64,000 nt of DNA from Candidatus Ruminococcus avistercoris (GTDB taxonomy: Bacteria; Bacillota; Clostridia; Lachnospirales; Lachnospiraceae), in contig DWVJ01000036.1 of assembly GCA_019120315.1 (NCBI GenBank), forward strand, positions 119,585 through 183,584. Reading direction: 5' to 3'. The position numbers were made by a program, and so were the translations under genes. The stretch's first letter is position 1; each line of letters starts with the position of its first letter. The notes under the pieces are model-generated. The model ran no database searches and was not told the DNA's origin. It was given only the letters and a program-made list of their open reading frames with translations. Below are positions 57,313-64,000 of this stretch, one piece after another.

Positions 57313-58368
57313 ATGAAATGCAAACAGGCTTTTATGTACGGACCTCATGACCTGAGAATCGAAGAAGTAGAACTGCCGCCTTTAAGAGACGACCAGATCC
57401 TGATCAAACTGATCGCATGCGGTATCTGCCAGTCTGACGTAGAGTGCTTCGAAGGAGAATCCGCAGAAGGACGTTACGACCTTGGCCCCTACACACCGGG
57501 TCATGAATGGGTAGGAAGAGCCGTTGAACTTGGAAAGAACGTTACATCCGTTAAAATCGGTGATAAAGTAGTTGGCGACTGTGTACTTCCTTGCCATCAG
57601 TGCGCAAACTGTAAAGACGGTAAGATGTCATCTGCCTGCCTGAACATGCGTGAAGTTGGTTTCCGTCCTGACTCACCGGGTGGATTCGGCGAATACATGA
57701 TTCTGGAAGAAGCTTATACCCATGTCATTCCGGAAGACTGGTCCAATGAAGTTGGTATCTTCGTTGAGAACTTCAACGTAGGTTACTGGGGAGTATGGGG
57801 CAACGGATGTAATCCGGACGCTTCTGACGTATGCGTAATCATCGGCGGCGGCCCCATCGGCTGTTCTGCATCCATGGTATGCGCAACTTCCGGCGCTACG
57901 GTAATCGTGGTTGACCCGGTTGAATCCAGAAGAGAAAACGCGATGAAATATGGCGCGAACTATACAGTAGATCCTACTGCAGGCGACGTAGAGCAGCAGA
58001 TTAAAGATCTGACCAACGGACGCGGCGCTGACGTGGTAATCGAGTGCTCCGGTAATGATATCGGTATCGCTTCTCTGTTTGATATCGCCGGCCACAGCGC
58101 AAGAGTTGGCTGTGTTGGACACTCCATCGGAAGAAAAGTCCCTGTTGAAATCGGTAAAACGATCTGGAAAACACTGCACATCGCAGGAAGCGGCGGAACA
58201 ACCAACTGGTTCCCCAGAACGATCCGTTTCATGTCCAAGATCAAAGACAAATATGATTTCGAAGGACTGGTATCTCACTACTATAAATTCGAAGATCTTG
58301 CTGAAGCTATGGAAATGGCAAGAAACAAAGCTGTTGCTCGCAAGGTTATGTTAACCTTCGACGAATAA
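57313..58368 (+). CDS. Zinc-dependent medium-chain dehydrogenase
   Basis: The 351-residue enzyme has the catalytic zinc site (CGICQSD with GHEWVG), the structural zinc cluster CHQCANCKDGKMSSAC, and the Rossmann motif GGGPIG. It resembles L-idonate, sorbitol and threonine dehydrogenases. In this context it may oxidise a polyol, for instance the first inositol oxidation, because no GFO/IDH-type IolG is in the window; that is inference. A strong Shine-Dalgarno site (AATGGAGGAT) precedes ATG 57313. Codon use is like that of iolN. Confidence 0.85.
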   Translation: MKCKQAFMYGPHDLRIEEVELPPLRDDQILIKLIACGICQSDVECFEGESAEGRYDLGPYTPGHEWVGRAVELGKNVTSVKIGDKVVGDCVLPCHQCANCKDGKMSSACLNMREVGFRPDSPGGFGEYMILEEAYTHVIPEDWSNEVGIFVENFNVGYWGVWGNGCNPDASDVCVIIGGGPIGCSASMVCATSGATVIVVDPVESRRENAMKYGANYTVDPTAGDVEQQIKDLTNGRGADVVIECSGNDIGIASLFDIAGHSARVGCVGHSIGRKVPVEIGKTIWKTLHIAGSGGTTNWFPRTIRFMSKIKDKYDFEGLVSHYYKFEDLAEAMEMARNKAVARKVMLTFDE

Positions 58369-58390
58369 ATCCTACTACCTTTTACCTTTT

Positions 58391-58418
58391 GCCGGTTATC
58401 TTATATGAGGTAACCGGC
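58391..58418 (+). repeat. Intercistronic hairpin between the two Zn dehydrogenase genes
   Basis: GCCGGTTATC pairs with GGTAACCGGC around an 8-nt loop with one mismatch. No T run follows. Confidence 0.6.
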
Positions 58419-58456
58419 ATAAACCCAAATAAGAGAGAATGAAAAGGAGAAAGAGT

Positions 58457-59635
58457 ATGAGAGCTTTTTACGTAGAAGCGGATTTCGTGCCCAAGGAAGG
58501 CTATAAATTATCCGAGCGTGAAAAAAGCACAGGCCGTGCTATGAGAGGAAATCAGATCTGGAAAAATATCCGTGGTTCTGTGACAGATCGTCCGGAGCCG
58601 GTATGCGGAGACGACCAGGTTAAGATAAAAGTCGGCGCTGCAGGTATCTGCGGTACCGATGCGCACCTGCTGAGAAAAGATGACATGGGATACTCCATGT
58701 ACGACGGACACAGCAAATATCCCATCATCACAGGTCATGAGTTTGCCGGTGAGATCGTGGAAGTGGGAAAAAATGTAAAGAAACTGAAAGTCGGCGACCT
58801 GGTTTCCGTGGAATCCATGCATTGGTGCGGCGAATGTGACGCATGCCGCCGCGGTATGTTCAACCAGTGTAAAGAACTGGAAGAGCCGGGCCTTACCTAT
58901 GACGGAGGATTTGCAGAGTATGCAACCATCCATCACAAATACTGCTATAAGCTGAATGATATTATGAATTTCTATGGCGGCGATAAGATGACTGCTTTCG
59001 AGCTGGGCGCTATGATCGAGCCCACCGGCGTTGCTTATAACGGACTTTTCGTTCGCGGCGGCGGCATCCGTCCCGGCGGACACGTGGTAGTATTCGGCGC
59101 AGGCCCCATTGGTCTGGCAGCGATCTCTCTGATGAAAACAGCCGGCGCAGCCAAACTGATCGCTTTCGAGGGCATTCCGGAGCGTGTGGAACTGGCAAAG
59201 AAATGCGGAGCAGATTATGTATTTGATCCCGCTTCCTTCAAGAGCCCGGAAGATCAGGCCGAGATGCTGATGGATCTGACCAACGGCGCAGGTATTTCCC
59301 TGTTTGCTGAGTGCGCGGGCGCTACCAAATTTACTTATCCCGTTATGGCGAAATCTCTGGCCATCGGCGGAAAGACGGTACAGATCGGACACACCGTAGG
59401 TCTGACACCGGTGGATATCTATGGATGGCAGTGGAATGCAGCGACCATTTCCGGTTCCAACGGACAGTCCGGACAGGGAATCTATCCGGATGTAATCGCC
59501 CTGATGGCTTCCGGACGTATCGATATGCGTAAGATGGTAACGGGACGCTTTAACCTGGAAGACATTGAAGAAGGCATGAAGATCACAGCAGGTAAAGTGC
59601 TTGTTTCCACCGAATACCCGAGACTTCAGAAATAA
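58457..59635 (+). CDS. iolM: Zinc-dependent dehydrogenase, IolM-like (scyllo-inosose 3-dehydrogenase)
   Basis: About 392 residues, longer than the first paralogue. The segments EPTGVAYNGLFVRGGGIRPG, VVFGAGPIGLAAISLMK, and near the C-terminus SGSNGQSGQGIYPDVIALM strongly follow the Thermotoga maritima IolM pattern. Zinc ligands are in CGTDAHLL, GHEFAGEI and CGECDACRRGMFNQC. IolM oxidises scyllo-inosose to 3-dehydro-scyllo-inosose, the IolN substrate. ATG 58457 has AAGGAG upstream; the earlier ATG at 58439 is less well placed. A strong terminator follows. Confidence 0.8.
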   Translation: MRAFYVEADFVPKEGYKLSEREKSTGRAMRGNQIWKNIRGSVTDRPEPVCGDDQVKIKVGAAGICGTDAHLLRKDDMGYSMYDGHSKYPIITGHEFAGEIVEVGKNVKKLKVGDLVSVESMHWCGECDACRRGMFNQCKELEEPGLTYDGGFAEYATIHHKYCYKLNDIMNFYGGDKMTAFELGAMIEPTGVAYNGLFVRGGGIRPGGHVVVFGAGPIGLAAISLMKTAGAAKLIAFEGIPERVELAKKCGADYVFDPASFKSPEDQAEMLMDLTNGAGISLFAECAGATKFTYPVMAKSLAIGGKTVQIGHTVGLTPVDIYGWQWNAATISGSNGQSGQGIYPDVIALMASGRIDMRKMVTGRFNLEDIEEGMKITAGKVLVSTEYPRLQK

Positions 59636-59675
59636 TATTCATTTAAAACCTTTATCCTTAATATGAAAAATGCAG

Positions 59676-59732
59676 GGAAATCCCCCGGAAAGGCTGTAAG
59701 AAAGCCTGTCCGGGGGATTTCCTTTCCGTTTT
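59676..59732 (+). terminator. Terminator after iolM
   Basis: GGAAATCCCCCGG (59676-59688) pairs perfectly with CCGGGGGATTTCC (59710-59722), enclosing a smaller AGGCT/AGCCT hairpin. A T-rich tract follows, ending the iol-like operon. Confidence 0.9.
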
Positions 59733-59895
59733 TTTGCTTCATTGAAACGATAAGCAGAAATATACAAAAACAGATGGAAAACAGGAAATATTACCGGGAA
59801 ATCCCACAGAATTGTATTAGTAAAAAGAGACAGAGAACAGTATAATCAGAATGTATCGATGCTGAAGAAAGTAAGAAAGAATAAGAGGGATTGTT

Positions 59896-61167
59896 ATGAC
59901 TTCAAAAGAAAGAGTAAAAACGGCCTTTGCCCATAAACAGCCGGATAAAGTGCCGATGGATTTTGGCGGAATGGGATGTTCCACCACTCATGTAACCAAT
60001 GTGGCGAAATTAAGAGAGTACTATGGGCTGGAGAAGCGGCCGGTAAAAGTTTTTGATATTTTCGGAATGACAGGCGCCATGGATGAGGATTTAAAAGAAG
60101 CCATTGGAACCGATGTGGAGCAGATCACTCCTTTTAACGCCAGTTTTGGGCTTCGCACAGACAGAGACTGGAAAGAGATGACTTATATGGGAGTAGATCT
60201 TCTGGTGCCGGCGGAGTGCCAGATTACCGACGACGGAAAGGGAGGCTGGTATATTTATCCCCAGGGAGACACCAGCGTTGCGCCCAGCGGTCACATGCCG
60301 GCAGGAGGATTTTATTTTGACAACGTGGAGAGGCCGCAGCCCATCGATGAAGACAACATGAATTTTATGGATAACTGTGAAGAGTACTGCGATGTGCCGC
60401 AGGAACATCTGGACTATCTGAAAAAAGTTGCGGAAGAATACAGAAGCGGCAAAAGTGATAAAGGACGTGCGGTCGTTTTTGATCCCGGCGGAGCAGCTCT
60501 CGGGGACGCCGCATTTATTGCGGGACCTTCCCTGAAACACCCCAAAGGAATCCGTACCGTGTCCGACTGGTATATGGCGCCGATCCTTTACCCGGATTAT
60601 GTCCATGAGGTGTTTACCTATCAGACGGATATGATGATCAAAAACTGGACGAAGATGTATGAGATCCTGGGAGATGTGGTGGATATCGCCTATATCTGCG
60701 GAACCGATTTCGGCAATCAGCTTTCCCTGATGTGTTCTCTGGATACCTTTGAAGAGTTTTACAAACCATACTATCAGAAAATGAACAGCTGGGTTCACCA
60801 GACAGCCGGATGGAACACTTTGAAGCATTCCTGCGGAGCAATTTTTGACGTGCTGCCCAAATTGATTGAAAGCGGTTTCGATTCCATCAATCCGGTGCAG
60901 TGTTCAGCGGCTGGTATGGATCCGCAGCGTCTGAAAGATACCTACGGCGATCAGATCGTATTCTGGGGCGGATGTGTGGATACGCAGAAAGTTCTGCCTT
61001 TTGGAACGGTTCAGGAAGTAAAAGATCAGGTGAAGCAGCGCTGTGAGATCTTTTCGAAAAACGGCGGCTACATCTGCGCGTCGATTCATATCGTTCAGTG
61101 CAACGTTCCGCTGGAAAATATTGTGGCGATGATCGACGCCATCCACGAATATAACGGCGATAAATAA
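59896..61167 (+). CDS. Uroporphyrinogen decarboxylase (URO-D) family protein, probable methyltransferase or related enzyme
   Basis: The 423-residue protein shows the URO-D fold, beginning TSKERVKTAFAHKQPDKVPMDF, the opening of the MtaA/MtgA-like branch and not of heme-pathway HemE. Zn-binding residues are plausible in HSCGAIFD (His, Cys) and CASIHIVQ. Such proteins often move methyl groups between corrinoids and coenzymes. No corrinoid protein is next to it. Its promoter has TATAAT at 59841-59846 and no good -35. Location between inositol and sugar-transport genes suggests a role with a modified sugar, for example a methylated inositol; that is inference. Confidence 0.78.
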   Translation: MTSKERVKTAFAHKQPDKVPMDFGGMGCSTTHVTNVAKLREYYGLEKRPVKVFDIFGMTGAMDEDLKEAIGTDVEQITPFNASFGLRTDRDWKEMTYMGVDLLVPAECQITDDGKGGWYIYPQGDTSVAPSGHMPAGGFYFDNVERPQPIDEDNMNFMDNCEEYCDVPQEHLDYLKKVAEEYRSGKSDKGRAVVFDPGGAALGDAAFIAGPSLKHPKGIRTVSDWYMAPILYPDYVHEVFTYQTDMMIKNWTKMYEILGDVVDIAYICGTDFGNQLSLMCSLDTFEEFYKPYYQKMNSWVHQTAGWNTLKHSCGAIFDVLPKLIESGFDSINPVQCSAAGMDPQRLKDTYGDQIVFWGGCVDTQKVLPFGTVQEVKDQVKQRCEIFSKNGGYICASIHIVQCNVPLENIVAMIDAIHEYNGDK

Positions 61168-61175
61168 TCCCATGC

Positions 61176-61229
61176 AAAAAAAGAGGATTTTCCCTGTACC
61201 TGACGCGGCTTAGGGGAGATCCTCTTTTT
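61176..61229. terminator. Shared terminator between the URO-D-like gene and the AraC gene
   Basis: An 18-bp stem with a few G-T pairs (AAAAAGAGGAT at 61178 with ATCCTCTTTTT ending 61229) and T/A runs on both sides serves both converging genes. Confidence 0.85.
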
Positions 61230-61230
61230 G

Positions 61231-62127
61231 CTATTCATAAAATTCTTCGTCGTTTTCCGGATCTGGCAGGATATACTTTTTCCGGTAGGTGAGAGGAGAC
61301 AGTCCTACATATTTTTTAAACTGCACGTTAAAATGGCTTAAATTGTCAAAGCCCACTTCCGTGGCGATCTCAGTGATAGATCTGGTAGAAAGTACGAGCA
61401 TGGACTGCGCTTCCCCGATGCGCCGGCGGGCGATATACTGCATGGGGGAAAACCCCAGCTTTTTCTTAAAAAGATGAGACAGATGCGACTGACTGATATA
61501 GAATTTTTCGCTGATTTGGGGAATCGACAGTTTTTCCATGTAATTCTGGTCGATATATCGTTTGATCTCGTGAAGAAGGTCAGGCTTTTCACCGGGGGCG
61601 AGAGGCGGGACGGGATTGCCGTATTCTTCAAAGGCGTGAAGAACCAGGCTTAATAGGGCCTGCGTCAGATAAATGTTGGTTTCCTGGGAAGATTCGCTTC
61701 CAAATGCCAGAGAGTCAAAGATGGACTGGAAGATGGCATCCATCAGCACCATGCTTTTGTCCATTTTTAAAATGGGTTTTATGGTGTCGGGAATCAGATG
61801 GTTTTTGGGGAGTCCTTTGATTTTCAGATCTGTCACAGCCAGTGAGAGCATAGACAGGTGGCGGTTATGTTCCGGAAGCTCATCATGAAGAATACCCGGA
61901 TTGCAGACGATGATATTGCCCGGGCGGATATCGTAGCATTCATCGCCGACGATATAGGAGCCGGAGCCGGTGCGTATATACAGAAGTTCCATACGGTCAT
62001 CATGATTGTGAAGAATCCGGGGATGCTGGCTGAATCCGACGGTAATATTGCTGGCGGTCAGAAGACGGGGAATGCATCCTTTTTCGAAAGAAGTTGATAC
62101 GGTATTTTTAGCAAAGCTTAAAATCAT
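61231..62127 (-). CDS. AraC-family transcriptional regulator
   Basis: The 298-residue protein has an N-terminal cupin-like sensing domain (HDDRMELLYIRTGSGSYIVGDECYDIRPGNIIV). The C-terminal double helix-turn-helix has LSIPQISEKFYISQSHLSHLFKKKLG and the signature IATEVGFDNLSHFNVQFKKYVGLSP. Cupin-domain AraC proteins usually sense sugars. AGGAGGAG precedes ATG 62127. It is divergent from the ABC operon and close to the iol-like genes, so it is the likely activator of both. Confidence 0.92.
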   Translation of the reverse strand: MILSFAKNTVSTSFEKGCIPRLLTASNITVGFSQHPRILHNHDDRMELLYIRTGSGSYIVGDECYDIRPGNIIVCNPGILHDELPEHNRHLSMLSLAVTDLKIKGLPKNHLIPDTIKPILKMDKSMVLMDAIFQSIFDSLAFGSESSQETNIYLTQALLSLVLHAFEEYGNPVPPLAPGEKPDLLHEIKRYIDQNYMEKLSIPQISEKFYISQSHLSHLFKKKLGFSPMQYIARRRIGEAQSMLVLSTRSITEIATEVGFDNLSHFNVQFKKYVGLSPLTYRKKYILPDPENDEEFYE

Positions 62128-62329
62128 GGCGGTCTCCTCCTGCAGGTCATTTTTCTTCGTTTATCATAGCAGATTTCTTCGAAAAATGCCAAAAGCAATT
62201 TTGGACAGACTGGAAAAAGGCATGGCATAATGTACAAAAAATAGAAGAAAAACATGAGTGAAAATGTAAAAAATAACATGAAAAGTGCAGAATAATAAAA
62301 AAATACTATCACAGATGTGAAAATAACCG

Positions 62330-62379
62330 CTGTTTTCAGCAGAAAACAGGGTGCGGATATTTTCTGAAAACAGTATAAT
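62330..62379 (+). promoter_or_regulatory. Operator-like inverted repeats and promoter ahead of the sugar ABC operon
   Basis: CTGTTTTC-AGCA-GAAAACAG (62330-62349) is a perfect palindrome. A second half-site set TTTTC-T-GAAAA is at 62360-62370, so GAAAACAG-like elements recur 24 bp apart. A -10 TATAAT follows at 62374-62379 without a good -35. The rest of the 319-bp gap between the AraC and binding-protein starts (62128-62329) is AT-rich, and I see nothing else in it. Confidence 0.6.
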
Positions 62380-62446
62380 ATAACCAGTATCGATACAAAA
62401 AAGAGAGTAAGAAAACCATATGTATTATGAATTGGGAGGAGTTTTC

Positions 62447-63553
62447 ATGAAGAAGAGATTATTAGCAAGTCTGCTTGCGGGCGTGATGGTGCTTGGAACT
62501 CTTGCAGGATGCGGCGGCGGTTCGCAGGAAGAGACAACAGCTTCATCTGAGACAGAAGAGACGACGGAAAGCGAAAACAGCGGCAGTGCATCATCCGAAA
62601 GTTCGGAAGGTTCCGATGAACTTGGTGAGGTTACACTGGTAATTGCCAACAGAGATGAGTTCCTTTCCGAGATGGAAAGCGGCGCCATCGCTGCGGCGGA
62701 ACAGCTGGGAATTAAATTAACGACTGTGGATGCGCAGAATGACCAGAGTAAGCTTCTTCAGTTTGTAGAGACGGCAAAGAATGACGGACAGAAAGTCATT
62801 GTCGTAAATCCCGTGGATGCGGCGGCGGATGCCTGCCAGCAGATCGTGGACGCGGCCGGTGATATGAAAGTAGTATTTGTAAACCGTCCGCCGGATGATA
62901 TCTTTGATGCCAACACGGTACTGAATGAAAATGTAGTTTACGTAGGTTCCGATGAAACCACCTCTGGATATTACCAGGGACAGTATCTGGCGGATTACTT
63001 CAAAGAGCAGGGGAAGACAGATATCAAATATATTCTGATTCAGGGTACTCTGGGTCAGGTATCTACCACCAAACGTACGGAATCTTTGCTCCAGGCTTTT
63101 GAAGATAATGGAATCAACGCGGAAGAAGCAACCGCTCCTCTGGTTGCGGACTGGGATCGTGCAACGGCTCAGGATATGGTTACTCCGCTTTTGACCACCA
63201 CAGAGTACGACTGTATTATAGGAAACTGTGACGCGCTGGCTCTGGGAGCAGTGGAAGCCATGAAGTCTCAGGGATTGGATCCTTCTTCTATTCCGATCGT
63301 GGGAATCGACGCCACCACAGATGGACGGCAGGCGATTCACGATGGCGATATGTATATGACGGTATTCCAGAATGCGAAAGGCCAGGGATACGGCTGTCTG
63401 ATGGCAGCGGCTAACCTGGTATCCGGAAAGGCTCCCAATGAGGGAACAGAGTGGGATCTGGATGCAGAGAAACATACCGTATGGATTCCCTTTGAGCCGG
63501 TGACCATTGACAATGTGGATGAGTACGACAATTATGAACTGAATATTGGTTAA
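62447..63553 (+). CDS. Sugar ABC transporter substrate-binding lipoprotein
   Basis: A 368-residue lipoprotein with a lipobox ending in LAGC, Cys about 22, then a Ser/Glu/Thr-rich linker of about 30 residues. The periplasmic-binding domain belongs to the ribose/galactose type (VTLVIANRDEFLSEMESGAIAAAEQLGI, IVVNPVDA, IIGNCDALALGAVEAM, VGIDATTDGRQAI). The ligand may be inositol or another carbocyclic polyol, given the neighbouring genes. ATG 62447 follows GGGAGGAG; a longer frame is open to 62420. Confidence 0.88.
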   Translation: MKKRLLASLLAGVMVLGTLAGCGGGSQEETTASSETEETTESENSGSASSESSEGSDELGEVTLVIANRDEFLSEMESGAIAAAEQLGIKLTTVDAQNDQSKLLQFVETAKNDGQKVIVVNPVDAAADACQQIVDAAGDMKVVFVNRPPDDIFDANTVLNENVVYVGSDETTSGYYQGQYLADYFKEQGKTDIKYILIQGTLGQVSTTKRTESLLQAFEDNGINAEEATAPLVADWDRATAQDMVTPLLTTTEYDCIIGNCDALALGAVEAMKSQGLDPSSIPIVGIDATTDGRQAIHDGDMYMTVFQNAKGQGYGCLMAAANLVSGKAPNEGTEWDLDAEKHTVWIPFEPVTIDNVDEYDNYELNIG

Positions 63554-63571
63554 TCAAAGGCGTCAGGAATG

Positions 63572-63598
63572 CAGGCGTCGGCCAACAGCCGGCGCCTG
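63572..63598 (+). terminator. Intercistronic hairpin after the sugar-binding protein
   Basis: CAGGCGTCGGC (63572-63582) pairs with GCCGGCGCCTG (63588-63598) with one G-T pair around CAACA. A weak T-containing tail follows, so it could be a partial terminator. Confidence 0.7.
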
Positions 63599-63631
63599 TT
63601 GTGTTTAAGAGAAGTGAGAGGTGAAGCAGAT

Positions 63632-64000
63632 TTGAGTGAAGAATATGTACTGGAAATGCATGATATCGTAAAAGAATTTCCGGGTGTGCGCGCTCTGAAA
63701 GGCGTGCAGCTGAAGGTGCGGCCGGGTACGGTACATACGCTGATGGGGGAAAACGGAGCGGGGAAATCCACTCTGATGAAATGTCTGATCGGCATCCATC
63801 CGGCGACATCGGGAAAGATTATTTATAAAGGAAAAGAAGTCAGCTTCAAGAGCACCCAGGACGCCCTGAACCATGGGATTTCCATGATCCATCAGGAGCT
63901 GTCCCCGGTCATGGAGCGTTCTGTATGCGATAACGTGTGGCTGGGCCGCGAGCCGAAAAAAGGCATCCTGACCGACCACAAGAAAATGTATGACGACTGC
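63632..64000 (+). CDS. Sugar ABC transporter ATP-binding protein (RbsA/MglA type), 5' part
   Basis: Partial at the window edge; about 123 codons are visible. TTG 63632 follows GAGGTGA. The N-terminal ATPase domain starts [23 protein letters not shown] and shows Walker [15 protein letters not shown], then MIHQELSPV as the Q-loop region. Sugar ATPases of this kind have two nucleotide domains in one chain. The permease gene is expected beyond the window. Confidence 0.88.
   Translation, partial: MSEEYVLEMHDIVKEFPGVRALKGVQLKVRPGTVHTLMGENGAGKSTLMKCLIGIHPATSGKIIYKGKEVSFKSTQDALNHGISMIHQELSPVMERSVCDNVWLGREPKKGILTDHKKMYDDC

Noticed and set aside
57313..59635. The two Zn dehydrogenase genes as a recent tandem duplication
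   Set aside because: They differ in length, N-terminus and NAD-site context, so they belong to separate subfamilies.
1..64000. Prophage, integron, transposon or CRISPR array
   Set aside because: No integrase, transposase, terminase or regularly spaced repeats were seen on either strand.

Overview
The window looks like chromosomal DNA of an anaerobic, endospore-forming member of the Clostridia, most probably Lachnospiraceae. The evidence is spoIIGA-sigE and sigG, a YlmC/YmxH protein, a standalone anaerobic CO dehydrogenase, a T-box leader, a DUF5688 gene, many TTG starts behind strong AGGAGG sites, and a division cluster with two tandem class B PBPs. Nothing phage-like, no transposase and no CRISPR array was seen.
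Layout. (1) 1-5475: the end of a PASTA-domain Ser/Thr kinase, then rsgA, rpe and thiN, a terminator, ychF and lgt. (2) 5531-19045: the division and cell-wall cluster mraZ-rsmH-ftsL-PBP-PBP-mraY-murD-ftsW-murA-ftsQ-ftsZ. It starts with a promoter followed by three 10-bp MraZ-type repeats. murG, murB, murC, murF and ftsA are absent from it. (3) 19093-27651: metabolism. A rubredoxin/glutamate-synthase-like flavoprotein, a TauE/SafE transporter, ilvBN on the minus strand behind a T-box, a YdiB-like shikimate/quinate dehydrogenase, an ECF sigma factor with a DUF4179 partner, and aroD. (4) 27703-33514: sporulation. spoIIGA-sigE behind a Spo0A-box promoter, then a truncated TDT transporter and a non-canonical cooS, then ylmC (minus) and sigG. 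cooS separates two sigma genes that adjoin in Bacillus subtilis. (5) 33584-38864: a DUF368 lipid-carrier transporter, nrdR, a TrpXYZ-type ABC transporter, and a DUF134/NifX-like pair behind a large palindromic operator.
(6) 38955-47799: a cobalamin riboswitch followed by a seven-gene Opp/Nik-type ABC importer, aspartoacylase-like hydrolase and MATE exporter set, ending in a LysR gene. This is the best candidate for an undescribed system: possibly import and processing of a cobalt-containing or B12-related ligand. (7) 47838-55244: citrate synthase, yqeG, aroK, efp, DUF5688, tRNA-Arg(CCG), an SH3-domain membrane protein and a molybdopterin oxidoreductase. (8) 55405-64000: a carbohydrate locus whose iolO-, iolN- and iolM-like genes match the Thermotoga-type inositol pathway. 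With it are a second Zn dehydrogenase, a UroD-like protein, an AraC regulator and a sugar ABC transporter cut by the window end.
Coordinates were read by eye. Start codons were moved from the longest reading frame wherever a Shine-Dalgarno site or family similarity favoured a later start. Family names come from motif recognition, not from a database search.
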